Part shown: positions 17,957 through 27,162 of the stretch, one piece after another
Layout: every line of letters begins with the position of its first letter
Position numbering within the stretch: the stretch's first letter is position 1
Origin: Neobacillus niacini NBRC 15566
GTDB taxonomy: Bacteria > Bacillota > Bacilli > Bacillales > Cytobacillaceae
NCBI RefSeq assembly: GCF_001591505.1
Contig: NZ_BCVA01000019.1
Coordinates: 1 to 64,000, forward strand
Direction of reading: 5' to 3'
DNA length: 64,000 nt
Made by a program: the position numbers and the translations under genes
Notes under the pieces: model-generated
Seen by the model: the letters and a program-made list of their open reading frames with translations, nothing else
The model's database searches: none
Told to the model about the DNA's origin: nothing

Positions 17957-18859
17957 CTACCCATTAATTTGTTTCCTAACTCTAAATAGACTACTGCCAA
18001 GTTCATTTAACGCAATGGCTGCTAGAATAATAGCAATACCTAACCACTGAAGCGGCGTTATCTCCTCTGACAAAATAAGACTGGCTGATAGAATAGCGAC
18101 TGGTAATTCAATCGATGTTAGTATATTGGCGATTCCACCTGAAACTAATGGTGCGCCAACAGCGAAAAATAACGGGGGAAGGACTGCTCCAAAAAGCGAA
18201 ACACCAAGTGCAGTAGTTAGTAAATTTGCCTCCAATGGCAGTATGGATGGAATATCACGCATAAATAGGGCAAGTACTAAGATAGTTGACCCTATTGCCA
18301 TTAAAGAAGTCCTAGTCAATGGATCTACATTTACAGCAACCTTTCCGCTTAAAAAAATAAAACCTGCATAAGTGAATGCGGATAAAATTCCAAAAAGGAA
18401 GCCTTTCAAAGGTAGTCCCTGTATGTCGCCATTTAATAAATTGGAAGCAAAAAAGACCCCGACCAAAATTAAAATGATGGACAATATGGTGATAGGTGCA
18501 GGTTTTATTTTGCTAAATATCCATTCTAAAATAATTCCTATCCAAACGAATTGAAACATTAAAATGATGGCCAATGAAGCCGGAAGATATTGCATCGCAC
18601 CATAATAAAAAATACTGGTTAAGCCGATAAAACAACCGGTTACCATAATTTGAGGAACATTCTTCTTGTTAATCCCCTTAAAGCTGCTGCGTTTAAGTAG
18701 AGTCAAAGACCACAGTAAAAACGAGGAAATGATCATTTGAACGATATTAATTTGACCAAGTGAGTAGCCGAAGCTAAATCCCAATTTAGCAAATATCGGT
18801 GTAAAACCAAAACATCCAGCACCTAATAAGACAAATAAAATCCCTTTATTCCCTTTCAT
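17957..18859 (-). CDS. EamA-family (DMT) transporter
   Basis: A 300-residue protein with ten membrane segments arranged as two EamA repeats (GKGILFVLLGAGCFGFTPIFAKLG and a second starting LKGFLFGILSAFTYAGFIFLSG). Drug/metabolite transporters of this type usually export amino acids or small metabolites; the substrate cannot be assigned. ATG 18859 follows GGAGGTATCATC. It stands alone, convergent with the proline operon and divergent from the glycine-permease leader. Confidence 0.85.
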   Translation of the reverse strand: MKGNKGILFVLLGAGCFGFTPIFAKLGFSFGYSLGQINIVQMIISSFLLWSLTLLKRSSFKGINKKNVPQIMVTGCFIGLTSIFYYGAMQYLPASLAIILMFQFVWIGIILEWIFSKIKPAPITILSIILILVGVFFASNLLNGDIQGLPLKGFLFGILSAFTYAGFIFLSGKVAVNVDPLTRTSLMAIGSTILVLALFMRDIPSILPLEANLLTTALGVSLFGAVLPPLFFAVGAPLVSGGIANILTSIELPVAILSASLILSEEITPLQWLGIAIILAAIALNELGSSLFRVRKQING

Positions 18860-18987
18860 GATGATACCTCCTTGAAGCCCAAAAACTATCAAACTATTAT
18901 ATCATAAATAGAAAAAGGGTGTTCCTTGTAACTCTTTTAAGAAAGAGGTTTAGATGAACTTTATCAGAAGTACAATAATAAAATTTG

Positions 18988-19016
18988 TTGACAAAATATT
19001 TAACTACTATTACTAT
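18988..19016 (+). promoter_or_regulatory. Sigma-A promoter of the glycine leader
   Basis: TTGACA (18988-18993), a 17-bp spacer and TACTAT (19011-19016). Transcription would begin near 19023, giving a leader of about 310 nt that contains the riboswitch and a terminator before the permease gene. Confidence 0.75.
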
Positions 19017-19101
19017 TAAAAAATATTCAGAAATAACTTTCACTAATAAAATTTAATAATTTAGCAGCTATGAATGCTATGGATCACACTATAGCAGGAG
19101 C

Positions 19102-19173
19102 AGCTTCTGGAGAGACCGCTGGATTTTCCACGGCGCCGAAGGGTTCACTATCTCAGGCAAAAGGACAGAAGAG
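19102..19173 (+). promoter_or_regulatory. Glycine riboswitch aptamer
   Basis: The glycine aptamer core is recognisable: GGAGAGACCG at 19109-19118, CGGCGCCGAAGG at 19131-19142 and CTCAGGCAAAAGGACAGA at 19152-19169. P1 can form between CTTCTG (19104-19109) and CAGAAG (19166-19171). Only one clear aptamer is present. Flanking hairpins (GCTAT/ATAGC at 19076-19095 and the stem at 19185) may act as the degenerate partner seen in singlet glycine riboswitches. It lies upstream of a CycA-type glycine permease. Whether glycine turns expression on or off cannot be decided by eye. Confidence 0.9.
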
Positions 19174-19184
19174 TACTAAATATT

Positions 19185-19220
19185 TAGTTGTGATGCTGAT
19201 ATCCGTTAGCATCACAACTA
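19185..19220 (+). promoter_or_regulatory. Leader hairpin after the glycine aptamer
   Basis: TAGTTGTGATGCT (19185-19197) and its exact complement (19208-19220) form a 13-bp stem with a ten-base loop. It lacks a U-run and overlaps another self-complementary segment (19175-19188), so it may be part of the expression platform or a ghost aptamer rather than a terminator. Confidence 0.6.
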
Positions 19221-19242
19221 TTATTTGCTATTCTTATGACCT

Positions 19243-19274
19243 AAGAGATTGGAAAACTTCCAATCTCTTTTTTT
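19243..19274 (+). terminator. Riboswitch expression-platform terminator
   Basis: AAGAGATTGG (19243-19252) and CCAATCTCTT (19260-19269) form a ten-base-pair stem followed by an uninterrupted T run to 19274. It lies 60 bp before the permease start, the usual place for a riboswitch-controlled intrinsic terminator. Confidence 0.88.
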
Positions 19275-19334
19275 AATGGGTAAATTTATTGCTTATCGTT
19301 TCACATTAAAGATTGGTTATAGGAGGAATTTGGT

Positions 19335-20699
19335 ATGGCACAGCAAGAATTAAAACGGGATTTAAAGAATCGGCATGTTCAACTCATCGCTATTGGCGGC
19401 ACCATTGGTACCGGATTATTCTTAGGTTCCGGTAAAGCGATACAATTGGCAGGATCATCCATCATTTTTGCCTATTTACTAGTAGGTATCGCTATTTTTT
19501 TCGTAATGCGGGCGCTGGGGGAACTATTGTTGTCTAAAGCAGGGTATCAATCGTTCACTGACATTGCTGAAGATTATCTTGGACCTCGGGCAGCATTTGT
19601 AACCGGATGGACCTATTGGTTTTGCTGGATAATGGTGGCGATGGCAGATGTGATTGCGGTTGGTGTCTATGTCCAATATTGGTTTGATATCCCGCAATGG
19701 ATACCAGCCATCATCTGCTTAATCGTTTTATTAGGATTCAATCTACTAACGGTAAAGCTTTTCGGAGAATTAGAGTTTTGGTTTGCATTAATAAAAGTGA
19801 TCACGATTGTCGTATTAATTGCCATCGGGGTTATTATGCTGGTGATGGGTTTCAAAACCGATGCAGGAAGTGTTACGGTTCAAAATCTTTGGGAACATGG
19901 AGGACTCTTTCCAAACGGCGTTACAGGTTTCTTACTTTCCTTCCAAATGGTCATATTCGCCTATGTGGGTGTGGAATTAGTGGGGGTGTCGGCAGCGGAA
20001 ACATCCAATCCTAAAAAAAATATCCCATCAGCGATTAATAAAATTCCTTTAAGAATTCTATTTTTCTACGTTGGTGCACTGATTGTTCTATTATGTGTGA
20101 ACCCATGGACGCAGCTAAATGCAGGAGAAAGCCCGTTTGTTAAAACGTTCAGTTTAGTCGGGATTCCAATTGCTGCAGGCATTATTAATTTTGTAGTATT
20201 AACATCAGCGGCTTCTGCTTGTAACAGCGGGATGTTCTCAACAAGCCGCATCCTTTTTAATTTAAGCAAAAATCACCAGGCACCATCCAATCTGGCAAAA
20301 CTGAATAAAAATCATGTGCCAAGTAACGCACTATTTACTTCCACACTAGTCGTATCAGCGGGTGCACTTTTAAGCAAACTCATTCCAGAACAAGCTTTTG
20401 GAATCGTGACAACCATTAGTGCCATTTGTTTTATTTGGGTTTGGGGTGTCATTCTCGTTTGCCATATTAAATACAAGAAAACACAGCCGCAATTACATGC
20501 AAAATCAACATTTAAAGCACCATTCACACCATTTATGAATTATGCTGTCCTAACGTTGTTCGCTTTGGTTCTTATCATAATGCTGGTCGCGGAAGAAACA
20601 CGTCCTGCCTTATTGTTGACACCTCTATGGTTTATTCTATTATTTATGCTGTATTCAAATAATAGAGAGAAGCATAAAAATATAAAAATATCAGCATAA
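19335..20699 (+). CDS. cycA: D-serine/D-alanine/glycine-type amino acid permease
   Basis: A 454-residue amino acid permease (APC superfamily) with twelve membrane segments. The N-terminal block LKNRHVQLIAIGGTIGTGLFLGSG is split here for length as LKNRHVQL and IAIGGTIGTGLFLGSG; with LAGSS and RALGELLLS it is characteristic of the CycA/GABA-permease group. It would import glycine, D-alanine or D-serine by proton symport. The glycine riboswitch in its leader strongly supports glycine as a substrate. It is a single-gene unit with its own terminator. ATG 19335 follows AGGAGGAA. Confidence 0.88.
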   Translation: MAQQELKRDLKNRHVQLIAIGGTIGTGLFLGSGKAIQLAGSSIIFAYLLVGIAIFFVMRALGELLLSKAGYQSFTDIAEDYLGPRAAFVTGWTYWFCWIMVAMADVIAVGVYVQYWFDIPQWIPAIICLIVLLGFNLLTVKLFGELEFWFALIKVITIVVLIAIGVIMLVMGFKTDAGSVTVQNLWEHGGLFPNGVTGFLLSFQMVIFAYVGVELVGVSAAETSNPKKNIPSAINKIPLRILFFYVGALIVLLCVNPWTQLNAGESPFVKTFSLVGIPIAAGIINFVVLTSAASACNSGMFSTSRILFNLSKNHQAPSNLAKLNKNHVPSNALFTSTLVVSAGALLSKLIPEQAFGIVTTISAICFIWVWGVILVCHIKYKKTQPQLHAKSTFKAPFTPFMNYAVLTLFALVLIIMLVAEETRPALLLTPLWFILLFMLYSNNREKHKNIKISA

Positions 20700-20708
20700 G
20701 GAACAGTA

Positions 20709-20752
20709 AAAAGGCGATTTCTCATAATATTCTAGAAATCGCCTTTTCTACA
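20709..20752. terminator. Terminator after cycA
   Basis: AAAAGGCGATTTCT (20709-20722) and AGAAATCGCCTTTT (20734-20747) form a 14-bp stem with A/T flanks. It works in both directions, closing cycA and the convergent activator. Confidence 0.85.
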
Positions 20753-20797
20753 CTTAAGTACCCTAACAACATCACATTTAGAGCAGTGACTTTCTTT

Positions 20798-22171
20798 TTA
20801 ACCGTTAATTAAATCCGAGCAATATTTTCTAATCAGGCTTGATGCTTTCGTTTGGCTGAAGCCGAGGTCGTTTGCGACCTTTCTAGAAGACCTGTAAGTT
20901 TGATAAGATCTTCTAACAAAGGTTTTTTTTGTTTCATCAAGTGCTTTATCTAATGAAGTGGGAAGAGCAAGTTGTGTAACCTGTCCGACGTTTTCATTGA
21001 TAATTTCCGGTATATCGGATACTTGAATAATTGAATTACTCACGATCACTAATCGTTCAATTAAATTTTCTAGCTGACGGATATTGCCCGGCCAAGAATA
21101 ATGGACAAGAATGTTCAGACATTCTTCAGATATAACCTTATTTTCATTATATTTTTGATTAAATTTATTTAAAAAATTGTAGATGAGGGGAATGATATCT
21201 TCCTTTCTTTCAGAAAGTGGTGGTAAATGAATATCAATCACATTTAAGCGGTAAAATAAATCCTCACGAAATGCTTTGTCTTTCACCATATCTCCCAAGT
21301 TTTTATTGGTTGCAGCCATTATCCGTATGTCAACTTTTTTAATTTTGTTGCTTCCAACCGGGATAAACTGTTTTTCCTGAATGACCTGTAGAAGTTTTGC
21401 CTGCACAGATAGAGGCATTTCCCCAATCTCATCTAAAAATATCGTACCGCCATTTGCAGCTTCGATTAGTCCTTGTTTCCCTAAACTACTTGCACCGGTA
21501 AACGCCCCTTTTGAATAGCCAAATAGCTCTGACTCTAATAGTTCTTCGGGAATAGCCGCACAGTTAATGGCCAAAAAGGGCCCATTTTTCCGCTTACTTA
21601 TTTTATGAATATATTGGGCTAGCACGCTTTTTCCTGTTCCAGACTCCCCAAGAATAAGAATGTTTGAATCTGTCGGAGCGACCTTTTTACAAAATTCTAA
21701 AATGCCCTTGACCTTGCTGCTATTTGTCACGATATGAGATTCATCATGAAACTCGTGAGTGGATTTTGACTCAGCTTCCTCTTCCTTCACCCTCATCATT
21801 TTAATGGTTTGTACCTGCGTCGAAGTAATAACGACTAAATCAATTTCCCCTTGTTCATTTAATATAGGGACAGCCGAGGTCATTAACTCAGCCCCAATAT
21901 TTGTTACCTGCCTCATATAGCACGGTACTTTTCTCTTATACACCTCCGGTACAATCGAAGGCTTCCAATAACCTTTTTCAAACAGTTCGACATTAAATTT
22001 TCCGATGACTTCGGTTGGTTTAAGCCCATAGTGCTTCTCACAAAGCTGGTTGACATAAAGAATTCTCTTTTCGCCATCAAGGACGAAGATTTCGTCAGAG
22101 GAATGATCTAGGATTTTTAATAGTGTCTGCAGTGTCATTTCTACATTGCCCGTATGACTAGATAATTTCAT
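20798..22171 (-). CDS. Sigma-54 enhancer-binding activator of the Rieske operon
   Basis: A 457-residue activator with an N-terminal PAS domain (LKILDHSSDEIFVLDGEKRI) and a sigma-54 AAA+ domain: Walker A GESGTGKS, GAFTGA loop, Walker B GGTIFLDEIGE, and R-finger region FREDLFYRLN. The C-terminal helix-turn-helix is GFSQTKASSLIRKY. It is divergent from the ferredoxin-reductase/Rieske operon and flanks TGAGT dyads plus a -24/-12 promoter, so it almost certainly activates that operon. The signal is probably carnitine or a product sensed by PAS, which is inference. It is less similar to the other two activators here than they are to each other. Confidence 0.88.
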   Translation of the reverse strand: MKLSSHTGNVEMTLQTLLKILDHSSDEIFVLDGEKRILYVNQLCEKHYGLKPTEVIGKFNVELFEKGYWKPSIVPEVYKRKVPCYMRQVTNIGAELMTSAVPILNEQGEIDLVVITSTQVQTIKMMRVKEEEAESKSTHEFHDESHIVTNSSKVKGILEFCKKVAPTDSNILILGESGTGKSVLAQYIHKISKRKNGPFLAINCAAIPEELLESELFGYSKGAFTGASSLGKQGLIEAANGGTIFLDEIGEMPLSVQAKLLQVIQEKQFIPVGSNKIKKVDIRIMAATNKNLGDMVKDKAFREDLFYRLNVIDIHLPPLSERKEDIIPLIYNFLNKFNQKYNENKVISEECLNILVHYSWPGNIRQLENLIERLVIVSNSIIQVSDIPEIINENVGQVTQLALPTSLDKALDETKKTFVRRSYQTYRSSRKVANDLGFSQTKASSLIRKYCSDLING

Positions 22172-22195
22172 TGAAAACGCCCCTCTATTAGAAAG

Positions 22196-22244
22196 TGAGT
22201 TATTTTACACTCAAAGTAGATAATTCTGAGTTAATAGTAACTCA
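22196..22244. promoter_or_regulatory. Tandem activator sites (TGAGTTA-N4-TAACTCA)
   Basis: A perfect dyad TGAGTTA-ATAG-TAACTCA lies at 22227-22244. A weaker copy TGAGTTA-TTTT-ACACTCA lies at 22196-22213, exactly 31 bp (three helical turns) upstream. Both sit 60-110 bp before the -24 element, as expected for an enhancer-binding protein. Confidence 0.7.
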
Positions 22245-22306
22245 TTATTTCGTAATATTCAGCATATTTTTATTATTTTTACTTAATTTTCTTGGGTTAA
22301 CAACAT

Positions 22307-22322
22307 TGGCATAGTACTTGCA
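22307..22322 (+). promoter_or_regulatory. Sigma-54 (-24/-12) promoter, Rieske operon
   Basis: TGGCAT (22307-22312), AGTAC, TTGCA (22318-22322): GG and GC elements are correctly spaced. Transcription should start near 22334, about 70 bases before the first gene. Confidence 0.9.
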
Positions 22323-22406
22323 TTAGAAAAGGTATGAGTCATTTATTATTTTGTTTAATTGGTAACCTGTAACGGTCTTACCATAAAAACAAAAGGGAGG
22401 TAGCAT

Positions 22407-23432
22407 ATGGGAGAACAGCTAGAAACTTTTGATATTACCATTATCGGCGGAGGACCGGTTGGCATATTTACCGCGTTTTATGCGGGAATGCGCCAAGCTT
22501 CGGTAAAAATAATTGAAAGTCTGCCTCAATTAGGTGGACAATTGTCTGCTTTGTACCCTGAGAAATATATTTATGATATTGCAGGGCTCCCAAAGGTGAG
22601 AGCAGGTGAGCTCATTGACAATTTAATTGAGCAAATGGATCAGTTTGAACCGACCGTTTGCTTAGAGGAATCAGTGGAGAGTATTACCCGTCTATCAGAT
22701 CAGTCCTTTGCAATCCACACAAACAAAGAAACTCATTTTACGAAAGCAGTCATTATTACTGCAGGAAATGGTGCCTTTCAACCCCGGAGGCTGAAATTAA
22801 AGGGTGAAGAAAACTTTGAAAACGCTAACCTTTATTATTCTGTTCAGGATATGAATCAATTTACTGGACGAAAAGTGGCGATATTTGGAGGTGGTGATTC
22901 CGCCGTTGATTGGGCATTAATGCTTGAACCAATAGCAGAGAAGGTCTCACTAATTCACAGAAGAGATAAATTCCGAGCACATGAACACAGTGTGGAATTA
23001 TTGAAAAAATCAAAAGTAGAGATTTTAACACCGTTTGTTCCTGCTGAACTAATTGGTGAAGACAGAGTAGAAAAGGTAGTTTTGACAGAAGCAAACACTG
23101 GAGAGTCATTGGAACTCGAGGTGGATGATGTCCTTGTCAATTACGGGTTTGTCTCTTCGCTCGGTCCGATAAAAGAGTGGGGGTTAGAAATCGAAGGGAA
23201 TGCAATTGTTGTCAATTCCCAAATGGAAACTTCTATCGCTGGGATTTATGCTGCAGGGGATATTTGTACGTATAAAGGAAAAGTGAAGCTGATTGCCAGT
23301 GGGTTTGGGGAGGCACCGACTGCGGTCAGTAATGCTAAGGTCTATCTTGACCCAAAATCAAAAGTACAGCCGCTTCACAGTACTAGCATTATGGATAAAA
23401 AAGACAAAAGCCCATCAGTTGTTCCTAATTAG
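22407..23432 (+). CDS. Ferredoxin-NADP(+) reductase, thioredoxin-reductase-like type
   Basis: A 341-residue flavoprotein of the Bacillus YumC/YcgT group (type 2 FNR). It has the FAD-binding [11 protein letters not shown] at the N-terminus, the NADPH-binding [10 protein letters not shown] in the middle and the C-terminal [22 protein letters not shown]. No redox-active CxxC is present, which separates it from thioredoxin reductase. As first gene of the operon it probably supplies electrons to the Rieske oxygenase through a ferredoxin. None is encoded nearby, so a housekeeping ferredoxin is implied. Most known carnitine oxygenases use a fused flavin/2Fe-2S reductase instead. Confidence 0.88.
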   Translation: MGEQLETFDITIIGGGPVGIFTAFYAGMRQASVKIIESLPQLGGQLSALYPEKYIYDIAGLPKVRAGELIDNLIEQMDQFEPTVCLEESVESITRLSDQSFAIHTNKETHFTKAVIITAGNGAFQPRRLKLKGEENFENANLYYSVQDMNQFTGRKVAIFGGGDSAVDWALMLEPIAEKVSLIHRRDKFRAHEHSVELLKKSKVEILTPFVPAELIGEDRVEKVVLTEANTGESLELEVDDVLVNYGFVSSLGPIKEWGLEIEGNAIVVNSQMETSIAGIYAAGDICTYKGKVKLIASGFGEAPTAVSNAKVYLDPKSKVQPLHSTSIMDKKDKSPSVVPN

Positions 23433-23519
23433 GATTCAATCTATTGGAAAATGTATGAGCTGTAAGACTAGTAACGCCAAATTTATATCAAAAATTATTT
23501 ATTTATGGGGGAAAAAATA

Positions 23520-24602
23520 ATGGCTTATAACAAAGTGCAAAATGCAACAAACCGTACATTTGAAAGAACGTTACCATATGACAAATATACAAATCCTAAA
23601 GTTTTGGAAAAAGAAATGGATGTTGTTTTCTCAAAATCATGGCAGCTAGTTGGACATGTTAGCCAGCTAGAAAAGCCAGGGGACTTTTTTACTGTTGATG
23701 TAGCGGGTGAGCCTATTCTTGTAAATCGCGGAAAAGACGAAGCGATACGTGCTTTTTACAATGTTTGTCCGCATCGTGCCACAAAGCTTGAAAGAACAGA
23801 GGCTGGTAATAAGAAAATCTTGCAATGCGGGTATCATGGATGGACCTTCAAGCTTGATGGGCAGTTGAATAAAGCACCCAACTTTAGAGGAGAAGACGAG
23901 GCGTGTGTGAAGGATGCTTGTTTACGGTCTGTTCGCATCGGGATTATGGAATCCTTAATTTTTGTAAATCTTGATGATAATGCAAAGCCGTTAAGCGAGT
24001 CATATGGTGATTTCTTTGAAAAATTGAGCAAGTTCCCATTCTTAAGTGAGTTAAAAAGAACTCACCAAAGAACACGTGTGGTGAAAGCAAACTGGAAGGC
24101 TTATATTGACAACTATTTGGAATGTGACCATTGCCATGTTGCGCATCCAAGTTTTGTAGCAGCACTGGATATGAATAATTATCAAATCATTACCTGTGAC
24201 AATTATTCGATTCAAGGTACCATTGTAAAACCAGATAAAAAATATGGAGAGGTTAATCTAGATGAAGCCGAAATGCAAGGTGGTTCATTCTACTGGTTAT
24301 GGCCTAATTTGATGGTAACGATTTATCCGGGACCTGGTAATATGGCTACGATTCAAATGATACCAATTGATCATGAAACGTCTTTGGCTGTTTATACCTA
24401 TTATTTCCGGGATGAGAAATTGACACAAGATGAAAAAGACTTAGTGGCATTTGCGGAACAAGTTCGTCAGGAAGATATCGAGCTCGTGGAGTTGGAGCAA
24501 ATTGGTTTCCGTTCCCGTGCATTTAATAATGGAAGATATTCATCTTCTGAAAAAGCAATATTACAATTTCATGAAATGGTATTGGAGGCCCTAAATGAGT
24601 AA
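23520..24602 (+). CDS. Rieske oxygenase, carnitine/betaine monooxygenase type
   Basis: A 360-residue Rieske non-heme iron oxygenase large subunit. The [2Fe-2S] ligands are Cys83/His85 (CPHRA) and Cys103/His106 (CGYHGW). The mononuclear iron site reads NYLECDHCHVAHPSF with His204 and His209. The residue bridging the two centres, three before His204, is Glu201 and not the usual Asp, as described for carnitine oxygenase CntA and seen in betaine monooxygenases. Its partners, an aldehyde dehydrogenase and a D-malate dehydrogenase, fit removal of trimethylamine from L-carnitine to give malic semialdehyde. Glycine betaine or proline betaine demethylation is the alternative. The stop overlaps the next start by 8 bases. 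Confidence 0.85.
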   Translation: MAYNKVQNATNRTFERTLPYDKYTNPKVLEKEMDVVFSKSWQLVGHVSQLEKPGDFFTVDVAGEPILVNRGKDEAIRAFYNVCPHRATKLERTEAGNKKILQCGYHGWTFKLDGQLNKAPNFRGEDEACVKDACLRSVRIGIMESLIFVNLDDNAKPLSESYGDFFEKLSKFPFLSELKRTHQRTRVVKANWKAYIDNYLECDHCHVAHPSFVAALDMNNYQIITCDNYSIQGTIVKPDKKYGEVNLDEAEMQGGSFYWLWPNLMVTIYPGPGNMATIQMIPIDHETSLAVYTYYFRDEKLTQDEKDLVAFAEQVRQEDIELVELEQIGFRSRAFNNGRYSSSEKAILQFHEMVLEALNE

Positions 24603-26046
24603 AAATGTGAGTGAATTACAGTCTGCGAAACAGTTCTTAATGATTAATGGAGAAAAAATAGAAACAACGAAATACGCATCACTTTTCTCCCCCTATTCAG
24701 GAGAGGAAATCGCCCAAATTGCAATGGCAGATAAAGAGGTTACACAAAAAGCAATAGAGGCTGCCTACAACGCACGAGAGGTAATGGCGAAAATGCCAGC
24801 CTATAAGCGGGCAGAAATTTTGGAAAAGGTGGTTGCTCTTTTAATAGAAAAAGCAGATGAGGCAGCGGAAATCATTACACGTGAATCTGCAAAACCAATT
24901 ATGTTCTCTAAAGCAGAAGTGGCGAGAACCATTGAAACTTATAAGTTTGCTGCGGAAGAAGCAAAACGAATTCATGGTGAAACCATTCCTTTCGATGCAG
25001 CAGTTGGCGGGGTCGGCCGCATCGGATATACGGTGAGAGAACCGATTGGAGTAATCGGGGCCATCACACCGTTTAACTTTCCTATGAATCTAGTAGCACA
25101 TAAAGTAGGGCCGGCGATTGCGTCAGGAAACACGATTGTCCTAAAGCCTGCATCCCAGACACCGCTTTCTGCGCTCTTTATCGCTGAACTCTTTTCTGAT
25201 GCAGGTCTTCCAGCAGGCGCATTGAATGTTGTGACTGGTCCTGGTGGTACCGTAGGTGAAGCGATCGTGGAAGATGAACGAGTGAACATGGTAACCTTTA
25301 CGGGAAGCCCGAGTGTAGGGATTGGCATCCGCAATAAAGCTGGATTAAAAAAGACGACATTGGAGCTTGGTTCCAATTCAGCTTTAATTATTGATAAAGA
25401 CATTGAGATTGATCAAATTATCGATCGTTGTATCATGGGAGCTTTCTCTAACCAAGGTCAAGTTTGTATTTCCTTACAGCGTGTTTATGCTCATGAAGAG
25501 GTTTATGAGGAATTTGTAAAGAAATTCACGGCAGCGACGAAGCAATTGAAAATTGGTAACCCATTTGATCCGGAAACCTATATTTCAGCGTTAATTTCAA
25601 AAGGAGAAGCTGAACGTGTAGCAGGGTGGATTGAGGAAACGAAAGGGAGCAAGGCAAACATCGCTGCCGGCGGAAAGCTGAAAGACGGCATTCTTGAGCC
25701 AACCATTATTACCGATGCGGAACACAATTTAAAAGTTTCTTGTCAGGAAGCCTTTGCACCAGTTGTCGTGGTGAACAAAGTAGGGTCAGTAGAGGAAGCA
25801 GTTAGAGAGGTAAATAACTCTCGCTTTGGACTCCAAGCTGGAATTTACACTAATAGTGTGAAAAATGCTCTATTTGCCTCACAGGAATTACACGTTGGTG
25901 GTGTTATGATTAATGATGTTCCAACCTATCGTGTTGATCAAATGCCTTACGGAGGAGTAAAAGAAAGCGGTACTGGCCGTGAAGGCATAAAGTATGCTGT
26001 GGAAGAAATGACCGAAATGAAATTAATTGTCTGGAATCATAGCTGA
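24595..26046 (+). CDS. Aldehyde dehydrogenase, probable malic semialdehyde dehydrogenase
   Basis: A 483-residue NAD(P)-dependent aldehyde dehydrogenase with catalytic Cys in SNQGQVCISLQR, general-base Glu in TLELGSNSAL, and oxyanion Asn in PFNFPMN. The sequence style (GRIGYTVREPIGVIGAITPFNF divided as GRIGYTVREP and IGVIGAITPFNF) is that of the lactaldehyde/phosphonoacetaldehyde dehydrogenase branch. Its ATG lies inside the end of the Rieske gene, so the two are translationally coupled. In the proposed route it oxidises (R)-malic semialdehyde to D-malate. Formaldehyde or another small aldehyde is an alternative if the oxygenase is a demethylase. Confidence 0.82.
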   Translation: MSKNVSELQSAKQFLMINGEKIETTKYASLFSPYSGEEIAQIAMADKEVTQKAIEAAYNAREVMAKMPAYKRAEILEKVVALLIEKADEAAEIITRESAKPIMFSKAEVARTIETYKFAAEEAKRIHGETIPFDAAVGGVGRIGYTVREPIGVIGAITPFNFPMNLVAHKVGPAIASGNTIVLKPASQTPLSALFIAELFSDAGLPAGALNVVTGPGGTVGEAIVEDERVNMVTFTGSPSVGIGIRNKAGLKKTTLELGSNSALIIDKDIEIDQIIDRCIMGAFSNQGQVCISLQRVYAHEEVYEEFVKKFTAATKQLKIGNPFDPETYISALISKGEAERVAGWIEETKGSKANIAAGGKLKDGILEPTIITDAEHNLKVSCQEAFAPVVVVNKVGSVEEAVREVNNSRFGLQAGIYTNSVKNALFASQELHVGGVMINDVPTYRVDQMPYGGVKESGTGREGIKYAVEEMTEMKLIVWNHS

Positions 26047-26065
26047 AAATAGGGGAGTAATCGAC

Positions 26066-27157
26066 GTGAAAAAACTAAAAGTTGCTGTAATTGCCGGTGA
26101 TGGCGTTGGTCCTGAAGTAATAAACGAGGGGATTAAAGTATTAAATAAAGTGGCCGAAATCGATTCAACATTCCAATTTGATTTCACCTATTTTCCGTGG
26201 GGCTGCGAATTTTACACGAAGCATGGAAAAATGATGGATGATGATGGAATCGAGCAGCTTAAAGAATTTGACGCGATCTACTTGGGGGCAGTCGGATTTC
26301 CTGGCGTTCCCGACCATATCTCGTTATGGGATTTATTGCTGAAAATCCGAAAAAGCTTTGATCAATATGTGAATATACGTCCCGTGACGTTATTAAAAGG
26401 GGCAAAAACAGCCTTAAATGATGTGAAACGGGAAGACATCAATATGTTGTTCATCCGTGAAAACAGTGAAGGGGAATATTCCGGGGCTGGAGATTGGCTG
26501 TTTAAAGGGCAAGATCACGAAGTGGTTTTACAAAACAGTGTTTTTTCCAGAAAGGGAACCGAACGAATTATTCGGTATGCCTTTGAAACGGCCAAAAAAG
26601 AAGGAAGGTCCCTGACAAGTATATCAAAAGGAAACGCATTGAATTATTCGATGGTCTTTTGGGATCAAGTTTTTGAAGAAGTAAGTGCCGAATATCCTGA
26701 AGTGGAAACCGCCTCTTACCTTGTCGACGCAGCGGCCATGCTGATGATTAAAGATCCGAAGCGTTTTGAAGTGGTTGTCACCTCTAACTTGTTCGGTGAT
26801 ATTTTGACCGATTTAGGTGCAGCGATTGCTGGTGGAATTGGGCTCGCTGCAGGGGCAAATATTAATCCTGAAAGAGAGTTTCCATCCATGTTTGAGCCGA
26901 TTCATGGTTCTGCACCTGACATCGCGGGACGAGCCATTGCGAATCCATTAGCGACGATTTGGTCCGCAAGTCAGATGCTAGACTTTTTCGGCTATGAGGA
27001 ATATGGAAAACTAGTACTTGACGCCATTGAGCAACTTTTGGTAGAAGGGCAAGTCCTAACACCAGATATGAATGGAACGGCTGCAACACATGAAGTAGCT
27101 GACAGGATTATTGAAATCATTGCTTCAACCGTTTCTTCAAATAAGTTAAACGTGTAA
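26066..27157 (+). CDS. dmlA: D-malate/tartrate dehydrogenase (decarboxylating)
   Basis: A 363-residue beta-decarboxylating dehydrogenase of the isocitrate/isopropylmalate family, closest in style to Bacillus YcsA (D-malate dehydrogenase) and tartrate dehydrogenase. Visible family blocks are IAGDGVGPEV, the substrate loop IRKSFDQYVNIRPV, RENSEGEYSG, metal-binding SNLFGDILTDLGAAIAGGIG (two Asp) and EPIHGSAPDIAG. GTG 26066 follows AGGGGAG by eight bases; upstream codons belong to the previous gene. It would turn D-malate into pyruvate and CO2. L-carnitine is (R), and oxygenase cleavage followed by oxidation keeps that centre as (R)-malate, i.e. D-malate, which explains this gene's presence. Confidence 0.88.
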   Translation: MKKLKVAVIAGDGVGPEVINEGIKVLNKVAEIDSTFQFDFTYFPWGCEFYTKHGKMMDDDGIEQLKEFDAIYLGAVGFPGVPDHISLWDLLLKIRKSFDQYVNIRPVTLLKGAKTALNDVKREDINMLFIRENSEGEYSGAGDWLFKGQDHEVVLQNSVFSRKGTERIIRYAFETAKKEGRSLTSISKGNALNYSMVFWDQVFEEVSAEYPEVETASYLVDAAAMLMIKDPKRFEVVVTSNLFGDILTDLGAAIAGGIGLAAGANINPEREFPSMFEPIHGSAPDIAGRAIANPLATIWSASQMLDFFGYEEYGKLVLDAIEQLLVEGQVLTPDMNGTAATHEVADRIIEIIASTVSSNKLNV

Positions 27158-27162
27158 AAAAT

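Noticed and set aside
19022..19100. A second, upstream glycine aptamer
   Set aside because: The conserved GGAGAGACC and GGCGCCGAAGG blocks are absent there; only a small hairpin (GCTAT/ATAGC) can be seen.
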